Shown here: positions 1-6,783 of the stretch, piece after piece
Position numbering within the stretch: the stretch's first letter is position 1
Layout of the letters: every line of letters starts with the position of its first letter
Assembly (NCBI RefSeq): GCF_023015625.1
Contig: NZ_JALKAH010000008.1
Span: 1-64,000, forward strand
Direction: 5' to 3'
DNA length: 64,000 bases
Source: Yoonia sp. F2084L
GTDB taxonomy: Bacteria; Pseudomonadota; Alphaproteobacteria; Rhodobacterales; Rhodobacteraceae
Made by a program: the position numbers and the translations under genes
Notes under the pieces: model-generated
What the model saw: the letters and a program-made list of their open reading frames with translations, nothing else
Databases searched by the model: none
What the model was told of the DNA's origin: nothing

Positions 1-70
1 CGCCATCCAATACCATCCGTACAGCGCGTTCGCGGACTTCTGGTGAATACTTGTTCGTTGTCTTTGTCAT
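1..70 (-). CDS. IS3-family transposase OrfA, N-terminal fragment (cut by window edge)
   Basis: The 23 visible residues begin MTKTTNKYSPEVRERAVRM, the opening of the helix-turn-helix OrfA protein of IS3-group elements. OrfA binds the element ends and is normally joined to the DDE integrase OrfB by programmed frameshifting. The ATG is at 68-70, about 50 bases inside the inferred end of the element, the usual spacing. Whether the rest is intact cannot be seen. Confidence 0.8.
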   Translation of the reverse strand, partial: MTKTTNKYSPEVRERAVRMVLDG

Positions 71-123
71 GATGCTCCATCCTACTCATGAGTTGGAGCC
101 TCCGGCAAACCCGGCGCGGTTCA
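1..123 (-). mobile_element. IS3-family insertion sequence, one end only
   Basis: The left edge holds the 5' end of an IS3-family element read on the minus strand. The inner part encodes the start of OrfA. The outer boundary is probably at 123, where the minus strand reads TGAACCGCGCCGGGTTTGCC, a terminal inverted repeat typical of the IS3 group. The other end lies outside the window, so completeness and target-site duplication cannot be judged. Confidence 0.8.
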
Positions 124-329
124 AGCAATCGTGTAGATGGATGACTGAGTCGCGGACAAAACGGACATCCGCAAAGGTGAATGGAGTGTCTGCTTTGGCG
201 CATTGGTTCGGCGCAACATGCCTACCGTATGATTTCCCCTAATTGTCGTAGGCGCTGACTTCAGACAGGACACAAGTGCAGCAGACGATAATAGAAAAAT
301 CGCAAGATAAGCGGACCCTAGTCTTAAGC

Positions 330-1025
330 CTAGGTGTCACGCATGGCCGACGAAATGCGCTGGCGAATAGCCTGCACATCCCATTGCCCAGCCCAATTTG
401 CGTAAATGCGTTCCATAATCTGAAGAAAATCGGGTTCGTGATGCTGCATGGATTTAATCCAGTCTTCAGAGAAGTAGGCCAATTCGTCATATCCACTCTC
501 GGCCTGGCTACGCATGCTTCTATGCACTGCATCACCAAACAAGGCGGCCTTTTGTGCTATCGTCTTTTTGCGATACTCTGTTGTTTGCAAATCTGGCCGA
601 AGTGCGAACCAATCTGCCTTCATGCTTCGAGAGCCTTCATGAATCTTATCAAAACAAAGGGAAAAGAGGCTCTCATCAAGTCGTTTTGCTGGCCATAGAA
701 GTTCATTCAGTCTGGCGCTGCGTTTTGTCCTAACTTTGATTTGTGAAGCTCTTTCAATAAGGTTGCGATAGCTCTGTATCGGATCAGATGCTTCACCGAC
801 TTGTCGTTGAATGAACTCCTGTTCAATCTGAGCGTCAGCCTCTACCAGTTTGTCAAGGCTTAACAGAAATAGATCTTGATAGTCCTTCTCAGCCGATGGG
901 TTCAGCTTTATTTGCTGCTGCAATTCTGAAGAAATAGCCTTAAACAGTTTACTTCGTTCAGTAGCATCTGCGACTTCCGAAGCGTCATTTACGAGCTTGC
1001 GATAGGCTTCAGTAAGAATTTCCAT
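330..1025 (-). CDS. Hypothetical protein, unrecognised
   Basis: I do not recognise this 231-residue protein. It is mostly helical in appearance, charged and soluble, with no signal peptide, membrane segment or clear catalytic motif. Trp and aromatic residues concentrate in the C-terminal third. The ATG at 1025 was chosen; the frame stays open to a TTG at 1094, so a 254-residue form is possible. It lies alone between the IS3 end and nusB, in a stretch whose composition looks less like the surrounding core genes. It may be transferred DNA or the remnant of a larger accessory block. Coding status rests on ORF length only. Confidence 0.5.
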   Translation of the reverse strand: MEILTEAYRKLVNDASEVADATERSKLFKAISSELQQQIKLNPSAEKDYQDLFLLSLDKLVEADAQIEQEFIQRQVGEASDPIQSYRNLIERASQIKVRTKRSARLNELLWPAKRLDESLFSLCFDKIHEGSRSMKADWFALRPDLQTTEYRKKTIAQKAALFGDAVHRSMRSQAESGYDELAYFSEDWIKSMQHHEPDFLQIMERIYANWAGQWDVQAIRQRISSAMRDT

Positions 1026-1631
1026 GGCAAGGACCCTTGCAGAGTGGATAGAGACTTTCCTGCTAGCGAGCGTTTGGCTGATAAGCGATAACAATCAGCC
1101 CTTAGCCGCTAGATCTCACAGAACTTCTGAGGTGGCCAGTCAGACTGTTACATCAATAGGCTGATTTGCCCTGCTTCTTGTTGGGCATGGGTCCGGCTTC
1201 TTCGCCTGCATCGCTCCACGGCCGCAGAAACACATTATACCACTCTGGCATCCGAATGCTAGTATTACTCAAAGGGTGCGGCCATGACCAGTCGCTCGAA
1301 CTGTATCGAAACAGAAGACGGGCGATGCCTGCTCCAGTCGTCGTGTTGATCGTTAGGCGCAAGCGATGTTACACAGAAGCAGACTTTCGTCGTAAGCGCA
1401 GCATTTTGCAGTTTGGGCTCTTCGCAGTCATTCGCCTCATAGTCTATGACATTCGCTGACCATCCATGCAACGCCATGGTTCTACCAAAAGTTTCGCCCT
1501 GCATTTGGTTCGTTTTAAAGCACTCCCATGTGATCTACCCTTCGTCTTCGCGCGTCGCGACTTCACCCTCGACAAAGCCTCACGTTGATGTCACCTAGCG
1601 GCGCACTGCTCACCTGATATAAGACGCCCTT
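1026..1631. other. Gap of about 600 bases without a convincing gene
   Basis: Minus-strand open stretches at 1265-1504 and 1153-1362 lie in different frames and could be parts of one frameshifted small gene, but neither shows a recognisable domain. No ribH sequence, which often precedes nusB in related genomes, is visible. No tRNA, clear terminator or strong promoter was found. A nusB promoter may lie near 1600-1625. Confidence 0.4.
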
Positions 1632-2105
1632 ATGACCCTTTCGAATAACCAAAAGCGCAAGATGAAAACAGCCGCCCGGCTTTACGCTGTGCAGGCACTG
1701 TTCCAGATGGAGGCGTCGGGCCAGACCGTCGATCAGGTCACGCGTGAGTTTGAAGATCACCGTCTTGGGGCTGTATATGACGATGCTGAGATGACTGAAG
1801 GCGATGTGGATACATTCCGCGCGCTGATGGAAAAAGCGGTCGATGATCAGGCGGCGATTGACCAGATGACGGACCGCGCGCTGGTAGCGAAATGGCCGAT
1901 TGCACGGATTGATCCGACATGGCGGGCGCTCTTTCGCGCAGCAGGGGCCGAATTGACGCTGAAACAGACGCCCCCCAAGGTTGTCATCAGCGAATTCGTT
2001 GGCGTCGCCGAGGCGTTTTCAGCCGATGGCAAAGAGCCTAAATTCGTCAATGCGGTGCTCGATCATATGGCGCGCGAAGCTCAGCCTGAGGCATTCGGCG
2101 GGTAG
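1632..2105 (+). CDS. nusB: Transcription antitermination factor NusB
   Basis: NusB binds boxA RNA together with ribosomal protein S10 (NusE) and supports antitermination of rRNA transcription in the cytoplasm. The 157-residue length fits the family. The N-terminal RKMKTAARLYAVQALFQME and the C-terminal PPKVVISEFVGVAEAF and KFVNAVLDHMA segments are characteristic of the all-helical NusB fold. The ATG at 1632 gives the usual short basic leader. In many alphaproteobacteria ribH lies directly upstream; here it is replaced by accessory DNA. The small membrane protein that follows starts 41 bases downstream and is probably co-transcribed. Confidence 0.95.
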   Translation: MTLSNNQKRKMKTAARLYAVQALFQMEASGQTVDQVTREFEDHRLGAVYDDAEMTEGDVDTFRALMEKAVDDQAAIDQMTDRALVAKWPIARIDPTWRALFRAAGAELTLKQTPPKVVISEFVGVAEAFSADGKEPKFVNAVLDHMAREAQPEAFGG

Positions 2106-2146
2106 ATGTGATTTGCTATTTCGCAATTGCAGGCTAACTTTGCCGC

Positions 2147-2488
2147 ATGAGCGGAAGAATGAACCAGAAACCGGAACCTGACCTGATGCGGCTTTACCTG
2201 CGCCATTGCGCGGTTGGGTTTGCCTTATCGGCGGTTTTTGTCGGGTTGATCCTTTGGTTTGATGTTGTTGGCCTGCGCGGCCTTGTCATGGGATCTGATA
2301 TCGGCTGGCTGGCTGTATTCCTGCTGTGGTTCTTCAACGGAACGGTATTTGGCAGCGTGCAATTTGCGATCGTGATCATGTCGCAAGCTGATGATGACGA
2401 TGATGATGGCCCAAAGCGCGGGATGCTGATCCCGGTGCGGGTCGAAGCCAAATCACCCTCACGCAGGCTTTCGCGCCGATCTAGCTGA
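2147..2488 (+). CDS. Small two-helix membrane protein downstream of nusB
   Basis: This 113-residue protein has two hydrophobic segments (about residues 21-40 and 52-79), then an acidic run of six Asp and a basic C-terminal tail ending RRLSRRSS. It is likely an inner-membrane protein with a cytoplasmic charged tail; no function is known to me. A second in-frame ATG at 2159 could be the true start. It converges with the exported-protein gene at 2481-2984, the two ends overlapping by a few bases. Confidence 0.7.
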   Translation: MSGRMNQKPEPDLMRLYLRHCAVGFALSAVFVGLILWFDVVGLRGLVMGSDIGWLAVFLLWFFNGTVFGSVQFAIVIMSQADDDDDDGPKRGMLIPVRVEAKSPSRRLSRRSS

Positions 2489-2984
2489 TACAATTGTGTG
2501 AGAGGACGACAATGTTCGCGCCATCCGAAAAAGTAGCGGTTTGGTTTTCACCAGCAATTCTGATCTGAACAACCGCGCCATCAAGCTCTGACCCGGCGAC
2601 ACGGATCTGTCCCAAACGGCTATTGGTCAGCACGTCGTCAAGATCGGCAGAGATCACGACATCAGCGCCTGCGCGTAAATCACTGATTTGGAACGACAGC
2701 TGTTGGTCGCCGTCAACGACAGGTCGGGCCGTCGCAACACCGCTTTGGACCTCGACAGGTTGAAACACCTCGACCCCGGCCCCTTGGGGTGTGACATCAA
2801 AAATAAGACCGCCAGCAGACAGCGCAAGATCAATTAAGACATCGACGTCCTGTAAGGGGCAGGTATCGCTCATGACAATGAAACGATCCTTGGGCGCACT
2901 TTCCTCGAAGCGAACGGTAATATCCGCAAAAGTAGATTGGGCGAGTATGGTCAGGAGTGCTGTGGCGCATGCGATGTTTCTCAT
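2481..2984 (-). CDS. Hypothetical exported protein
   Basis: A protein of 167 residues starting with a Sec signal peptide (MRNIACATALLTILAQSTFA, cleavage after about residue 20). The mature part is beta-rich, with alternating hydrophobic residues and two cysteines (one in DTCPLQD, one in HNCIS near the C-terminus) that could form a disulfide. It is probably periplasmic. No catalytic motif is visible and I do not recognise the family. Confidence 0.7.
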   Translation of the reverse strand: MRNIACATALLTILAQSTFADITVRFEESAPKDRFIVMSDTCPLQDVDVLIDLALSAGGLIFDVTPQGAGVEVFQPVEVQSGVATARPVVDGDQQLSFQISDLRAGADVVISADLDDVLTNSRLGQIRVAGSELDGAVVQIRIAGENQTATFSDGANIVVLSHNCIS

Positions 2985-3020
2985 AAATCTAAGATAGCGC
3001 TGCGAAGGTGGTGGTCAATT

Positions 3021-3245
3021 CTGCGGTGGAAGGTGACGGGGACCACGGCGACCGTAGAGGTAGCTAATCCTGAGGACCTGTATGTACAGGTGGGCGCCAG
3101 GTAATCAGACCAGGGTCAGAACAGAGCCAGCCCCCTAGGATTTGCGTAAGGCCGCTGGATTTGTACCTATGGTATACGAGAAGCGCAGAGCCCGTCCCCC
3201 AACAGGTAGGCGGGCGGGTGGTGAAGGGCAAGCCCTTCGGTCAGC
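3021..3245. ncRNA. Possible structured RNA, identity and strand unknown
   Basis: This non-coding stretch is rich in inverted repeats. TCTGCGGT (3020-3027) can pair with ACCGTAGA with one G-U. ACCTGT-ATGT-ACAGGT forms a tight hairpin at 3076-3091. AATCCT near 3067 can pair with AGGATT near 3136, enclosing that hairpin. GAAGGGC-AA-GCCCTTC forms a perfect hairpin at 3222-3237. Such nested pairing suggests a small RNA. I compared it by eye with SRP RNA, RNase P RNA, 6S RNA and tmRNA and found no convincing match. An untranslated region or decayed element is also possible. Confidence 0.35.
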
Positions 3246-3392
3246 TTATTCTTCAATCTCGCCGCGGATCAGCCAGCCTTTGGCGCCGACCATTTCAGCA
3301 GGGGCGTAGGCAAGAAGCAAACGCTCGGCCATGCCAACAAAAAGCAGGGCCATCGAGACTTCAAAAAATGAGATATTCGTAAACAGTGACAT
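3246..3392 (-). CDS. Small membrane protein of 48 residues
   Basis: This short reading frame encodes MSLFTNISFFEVSMALLFVG, continues with a hydrophobic helix up to about residue 30 and ends GWLIRGEIEE. The ATG at 3392 follows AGGGA at a normal distance; an upstream in-frame ATG at 3401 is too close to that site. One membrane-spanning helix is likely. It is a monocistronic gene in an otherwise non-coding interval, with the possible structured RNA just beyond its stop. Function unknown. Confidence 0.5.
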   Translation of the reverse strand: MSLFTNISFFEVSMALLFVGMAERLLLAYAPAEMVGAKGWLIRGEIEE

Positions 3393-3401
3393 AAGCAGCA
3401 T

Positions 3402-3676
3402 TCCCTATTCGATGCTTAATATCTACGCGGCAATGCGGTCGAAAAGGTGACGGCGGCAAGGCTTTTGGGTTTACGTGACGCCGCGTCAGGCCCCAGTTGT
3501 GTCACAAAGCTGTCCGGTTTGGATGAACCGGTGTTAATGGCGTTTTTCTAACGCACTGTTACCAAATAATTAATCCAAAACCGCTTCGCCAATGGCACAT
3601 TCTGGCAATGATTGTTTCTTCGTTAACCTTGGGCCGTGTGTAGTGCCACGGCCCAAGGTGAATTGGCTGAGTCGTT
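3402..3676. other. Intergenic interval, no gene seen
   Basis: This interval lies between the 48-residue protein and the SRPBCC gene. It contains AT-rich patches around 3540-3580 that could include a promoter for the minus-strand small protein. I see no RNA gene, repeat array or convincing reading frame. Confidence 0.4.
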
Positions 3677-4084
3677 TCAGCCGTCGTGCGCTGCCGCACG
3701 CATCCGGGCCAGATGGTCATCCCAGCCTTTATCAAGCGCCAAAGTCAGGTCAAAGGCCGCTTCGCCATCAGGCAGACCCTCATGCAAGAGAGACAGGCGC
3801 GTGCCGCCGGGCACGTCTTCCAGTGTCCAGGTCACTGTGCTGACTGCGTCACCCATTGGGCCGATCGTGAAGGTGTAGGAAAGATGGTCATGTGGATCGG
3901 CCGTGATCACCTCGCCCCACATCAGCTTGTTACCGGACTCCGTGCCAAACATCTTATAGGGTTGTCCCTTTGAAAGTGTTTTAGCTGGCTTATGAAACCA
4001 AAGTGCCAACTTGTCAGGGTCTGTCAGAAATGCCCAGACGTCAGCTTTGCTGGCTTTGAGGTAAATTGATTTTTGCAATGTCAT
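3677..4084 (-). CDS. SRPBCC (AHSA1/START-like) domain protein
   Basis: A 135-residue single-domain protein of the SRPBCC superfamily, which forms a deep hydrophobic ligand pocket. The order fits the AHSA1-like branch: first strand with IYLKASKADVWAFLTDP, the WGEVITADP strand, then the TVTWTLEDVPGGTRLSLLHEG strands and a C-terminal helix with GWDDHLARM. Its start overlaps the end of the ArsR-type gene by four bases, so the two are translationally coupled. In many bacteria such pairs form a repressor plus small ligand-binding protein; the ligand is unknown. Confidence 0.85.
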   Translation of the reverse strand: MTLQKSIYLKASKADVWAFLTDPDKLALWFHKPAKTLSKGQPYKMFGTESGNKLMWGEVITADPHDHLSYTFTIGPMGDAVSTVTWTLEDVPGGTRLSLLHEGLPDGEAAFDLTLALDKGWDDHLARMRAAAHDG

Positions 4085-4395
4085 GTTGCGTCCTTTTCAA
4101 TCGCAGATTTCAGGTCGTTCAGGCGGTCATCCCAGAAGGCATCAAAGAAGGTCAGCCAGTCCAGAACAGGGGCCATGCCAGCAGGGTTGAACGCGTTAAT
4201 GCGCTCGCGTCCTTGCGCGCGCACCGTGATCAGCCCGCCGTCAGACAAGACCGTGAGATGCTTTTTGACGGCTGCACGGGTCATGTCGAAATTCTCGGCA
4301 ACTTCGGCGATTGTCATTTCTTTGCTGCGCAACATCACCAGGATGTCGCGACGCGTCGCATCAGCGAGGGCGCGGAAGGTCGGTTGTGACTCCAT
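4081..4395 (-). CDS. ArsR-family transcriptional repressor
   Basis: A 104-residue winged-helix protein. ALADATRRDILVMLRS is the first helix pair of ArsR proteins, and MTIAEVAENFDMTRAAVKKH is the DNA-recognition helix-turn-helix, followed by the wing (ITVRAQGRERIN). No cysteine pair for metal sensing is present, so it is not a classical arsenic sensor. It is the first gene of a two-gene operon with the SRPBCC protein. AGGAG precedes the ATG. A perfect palindrome lies 25 bases upstream and is the likely self-operator. Confidence 0.9.
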   Translation of the reverse strand: MESQPTFRALADATRRDILVMLRSKEMTIAEVAENFDMTRAAVKKHLTVLSDGGLITVRAQGRERINAFNPAGMAPVLDWLTFFDAFWDDRLNDLKSAIEKDAT

Positions 4396-4420
4396 TGGGG
4401 TCTCCTAAGTGATACAATTT

Positions 4421-4442
4421 GGTTTCATTTTTATATGAAACC
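4421..4442. promoter_or_regulatory. Palindrome, probable ArsR operator
   Basis: GGTTTCAT-TTTTAT-ATGAAACC is a perfect inverted repeat with 8-base arms and a 6-base spacer. It lies between the ArsR-type gene (minus) and mmcB (plus). Position and symmetry suit a dimeric winged-helix repressor. Binding by the neighbouring ArsR protein is inferred. Confidence 0.6.
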
Positions 4443-4508
4443 TTTTGGTATTACGTCAACAAGTTTTTCTTCTTGAGTTTTGTTCACGTATTGTTCAGGG
4501 TATTGTGC

Positions 4509-4973
4509 ATGCCAGACGATGTCGTCACATCCAGCCTGATGCCCGGCCAATTGCTGGCCCGTGGTGTGTCGCGTGCACTGCGCGGCCACGATTTTGTCAG
4601 TGTAGAGGAGCTGACGCCCGCATCAGGTCTGCGTGTCGATGTGATGGCCATGGGGCCAAAAGGCGAGGTCTGGATTGTGGAATGCAAATCAAGCCGTGCT
4701 GATTTTCAATCAGACCACAAATGGCACGGGTATCTGGAATGGTGCGACCGCTTCTTCTGGGCTGTCGACAGCGATTTCCCGACCGAATTGCTGCCCGATG
4801 ATACCGGGCTGATCATTGCCGATGGCTATGATGCAGAGATCATCCGCATGGGGCCAGAGGCCAAGCTGGCAGGCGCACGTCGCAAGGTGATGATCCAGAA
4901 ATTTGCGCGCCATGCAGCGGTCAGGGCACAGGCAGCGCGTGATCCGGGGTTTGTCAGTGAGCAGTTTTATTGA
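4509..4973 (+). CDS. mmcB: MmcB-family DNA repair protein
   Basis: A 154-residue protein of the alphaproteobacterial MmcB family (formerly DUF1052), linked in Caulobacter to mitomycin C resistance. The core resembles a restriction-endonuclease-like fold: RVDVMAMGPKGEVWIVECKS carries the D...ExK pattern, followed by DFQSDHKWHGYLEWCDRF and DTGLIIADGY. The ATG at 4509 follows CAGGG; the frame is open upstream but that extension is not protein-like. It faces the ArsR/SRPBCC operon across a shared promoter region. Confidence 0.85.
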   Translation: MPDDVVTSSLMPGQLLARGVSRALRGHDFVSVEELTPASGLRVDVMAMGPKGEVWIVECKSSRADFQSDHKWHGYLEWCDRFFWAVDSDFPTELLPDDTGLIIADGYDAEIIRMGPEAKLAGARRKVMIQKFARHAAVRAQAARDPGFVSEQFY

Positions 4974-5010
4974 ATCACGCGAAGCTTCCCACAAAAACAC
5001 TATGCCATCC

Positions 5011-5856
5011 CTAGTCTTCCCAGCGAAAAGCAGCCTTTTCGGCTTTTATACGGCCCAGTGACGGCAACGCGAAATGGCTGCCCAAGACAACGCAGTTTGA
5101 TGCGGCGCACTGCTCTAGTAGTTGTCTGCGCGACGTGACGGCCAAATCTGGGTCAGCATCATACTTAAAATGCCAATCAGGGTGCCAGCATTGCGCGGTT
5201 GAGTGAATGGCATCGCCCGTGATCACGGCTTCGCGGTCGCGGCTTTTCACCATGACCGATACGTGGCCCGCCGTATGCCCGGGGGTCGGAACCAGCGTGA
5301 CATGGTCACCCAGCATATGACCTGCGCTCACAAGCTCCGCCTGTCCTGCCTCGATTACGGGCAAAACGCTTTCACTGTATGCCGGGCTGCCACGGGATCG
5401 TTGCACGTCTTCATCGGCTGCGGGCATCAGGTAGCTGGCATTCGGAAATGTCGGCACCCAGCGGCCATCTTCAAGCCGCGTATTCCATCCGATATGGTCG
5501 ATATGAAGGTGAGTACATAGCACATAGTCAATGTCCTCAACGCCGATGCCAGCTGCCGCAAGAGCCGCCATAAACCGCCCGTCTGAACGCTGATGCCAAT
5601 CAGGATCGTTGGGGTTGTTTTTATGATTGCCCACACAGCTATCAACCAGAATGTTATGTGATGGCGTCTTCAGCAAGAACCCTTGGACCGGGAGGATCAG
5701 ACGTCCCGTTTGGGCGCAGATACCGCCGGGAACGAGGTTTTCGATGATCTGCCGAACATCGGGACCGGCGTTTGGGTAGAGCTCTTCCGGTGTCATGAAC
5801 GGCGAGTGAATCTCAAGAATCCGCCAAACCTCAATCTCACCAATTTTGCAAAGCAT
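5011..5856 (-). CDS. MBL-fold metallo-hydrolase (lactonase-like)
   Basis: A 281-residue zinc hydrolase of the metallo-beta-lactamase superfamily. The metal-binding THLHIDH motif is at residues 115-121; further ligands are in the PGHTAGH motif and the Asp of the ITGDAIH segment, with a final GSHFALP. The arrangement is that of the subgroup holding N-acyl-homoserine lactone hydrolases and related esterases. No signal peptide is seen, so it is cytoplasmic. The substrate cannot be deduced. Confidence 0.85.
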   Translation of the reverse strand: MLCKIGEIEVWRILEIHSPFMTPEELYPNAGPDVRQIIENLVPGGICAQTGRLILPVQGFLLKTPSHNILVDSCVGNHKNNPNDPDWHQRSDGRFMAALAAAGIGVEDIDYVLCTHLHIDHIGWNTRLEDGRWVPTFPNASYLMPAADEDVQRSRGSPAYSESVLPVIEAGQAELVSAGHMLGDHVTLVPTPGHTAGHVSVMVKSRDREAVITGDAIHSTAQCWHPDWHFKYDADPDLAVTSRRQLLEQCAASNCVVLGSHFALPSLGRIKAEKAAFRWED

Positions 5857-5882
5857 CTTATCTCATTTTCTGATGAAGGTCG

Positions 5883-6074
5883 TCAGGGCTTCTTCACAGC
5901 CCGTGCCGCCATCGCCGCCGCCTTGATCTCTTCTGCGATTTCATCCGCCTCTTCTGGCTCGAAATCCATCGGGATCTCGATCCCGTCCGCCTCAATGAAT
6001 ATCCGCACCATGCCCAGGTCGGTTGGCCCGATTTGCATGTTCGCTTCGATGTCGCGCTCGTTGTTGATACCCAT
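5883..6074 (-). CDS. Small acidic protein, DUF6324-like
   Basis: This 63-residue acidic protein (MGINNERDIEANMQIGPTDL..., then a C-terminal helix rich in Glu and Ala) matches a small protein I know from roseobacter genomes, annotated there as DUF6324. The name is from memory and not certain. No motif suggests a function. It lies 26 bases upstream of the MBL hydrolase on the same strand and may share its transcript. Confidence 0.7.
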   Translation of the reverse strand: MGINNERDIEANMQIGPTDLGMVRIFIEADGIEIPMDFEPEEADEIAEEIKAAAMAARAVKKP

Positions 6075-6155
6075 GTCGGTCCTCGTGGTTTGCTGGCTGT
6101 TTCAGTACCTTGCGCAGCCCTTGATTGGCAAGGGCAGGGCGGGCAGAGTGGTGGA

Positions 6156-6635
6156 ATGGAGTTTGCCCTGCGCCCTTTTGACCGTGCCGATGCCGACTGG
6201 CTTGTCGCTCAGCACGCCGACCACTACGCACAGGCCGAGGGGTTTGACGAGACGTTCGGTCCGTTGGTCGACAGTATCGTCCAGTCGTTTCTGACAGATC
6301 ATGATACTATGTGCGAGGCCGGATGGATTGCACATCGGGGGGAGACCCGTCTGGGCAGCATCTTTTGCGTCCGTTTCGATGAAACGACCGCCAAGCTGCG
6401 CTTGTTTTACGTCACACTTGAGGCGCGGGGCACAGGGGTTGCGCAAGCCTTGCTGGATCAATGCCTCAGCTTTGCCCGAAGTGCGGGATACGCCGGGCTG
6501 ACCCTCTGGACCCATGAAAGCCATGCGGCTGCCGGTCGCATCTATACCCGCAACGGATTGACCCGCACCCATGCTGTGCCTGTGCATTCCTTTGGCGTCG
6601 ATTTGGTGGAAGAGACGTGGCAGATTGCCTTCTAG
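6156..6635 (+). CDS. GNAT-family N-acetyltransferase
   Basis: A 159-residue acetyltransferase of the GNAT fold. The acetyl-CoA-binding region is LRLFYVTLEARGTGVAQALL, with a slightly degenerate R/Q-x-x-G-x-G/A loop (ARGTGVAQ), followed by GLTLWTHESHAAAGRIYTRN, the typical C-terminal half. The ATG at 6156 follows GTGG and starts right before the first beta strand; the upstream open frame overlaps the neighbouring minus-strand gene and is unlikely to be translated. The substrate is unknown. It is transcribed toward the tRNA-His gene. Confidence 0.8.
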   Translation: MEFALRPFDRADADWLVAQHADHYAQAEGFDETFGPLVDSIVQSFLTDHDTMCEAGWIAHRGETRLGSIFCVRFDETTAKLRLFYVTLEARGTGVAQALLDQCLSFARSAGYAGLTLWTHESHAAAGRIYTRNGLTRTHAVPVHSFGVDLVEETWQIAF

Positions 6636-6678
6636 GGGACTTGCAATCGTGATCTCATCCCGCTAGATCAGCCCTGTT

Positions 6679-6755
6679 GCCGCCTTAGCTCAGTTGGTTA
6701 GAGCACTGGTTTGTGGAACCAGGGGTCCCCCGTTCAAGCCGGGGAGGCGGTACCA
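6679..6755 (+). tRNA. tRNA-His (GTG anticodon)
   Basis: A full cloverleaf of 77 bases. The acceptor stem GCCGCCT pairs with AGGCGGT, the anticodon loop is TTTGTGGAA in the stem CTGG/CCAG, and the T arm is CCCCCGTTCAAGCCGGGG. CCA is encoded. The first pair is G1:U72, the discriminator is A73 and no G-1 is templated. This is the unusual alphaproteobacterial histidine tRNA rather than the universal G-1:C73 form. It lies alone upstream of rluD. Confidence 0.95.
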
Positions 6756-6783
6756 TCCCTCCCATGCGGCACCGGAGACGATC

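Noticed and set aside
1153-1504. Overlapping minus-strand open frames of 69 and 79 residues
   Set aside because: They lie in different frames with no domain or good ribosome site. A frameshifted pseudogene is possible but not supported by any recognisable similarity.
3021-3245. Identification as SRP RNA, RNase P RNA, 6S RNA or tmRNA
   Set aside because: Segments such as GCCAGGTAA and GAGCCAGCC recall RNase P and SRP, but the invariant GAGGAAAGTCC, the GGAA tetraloop with its flanks, and a tmRNA acceptor with GGTTCGA are absent.
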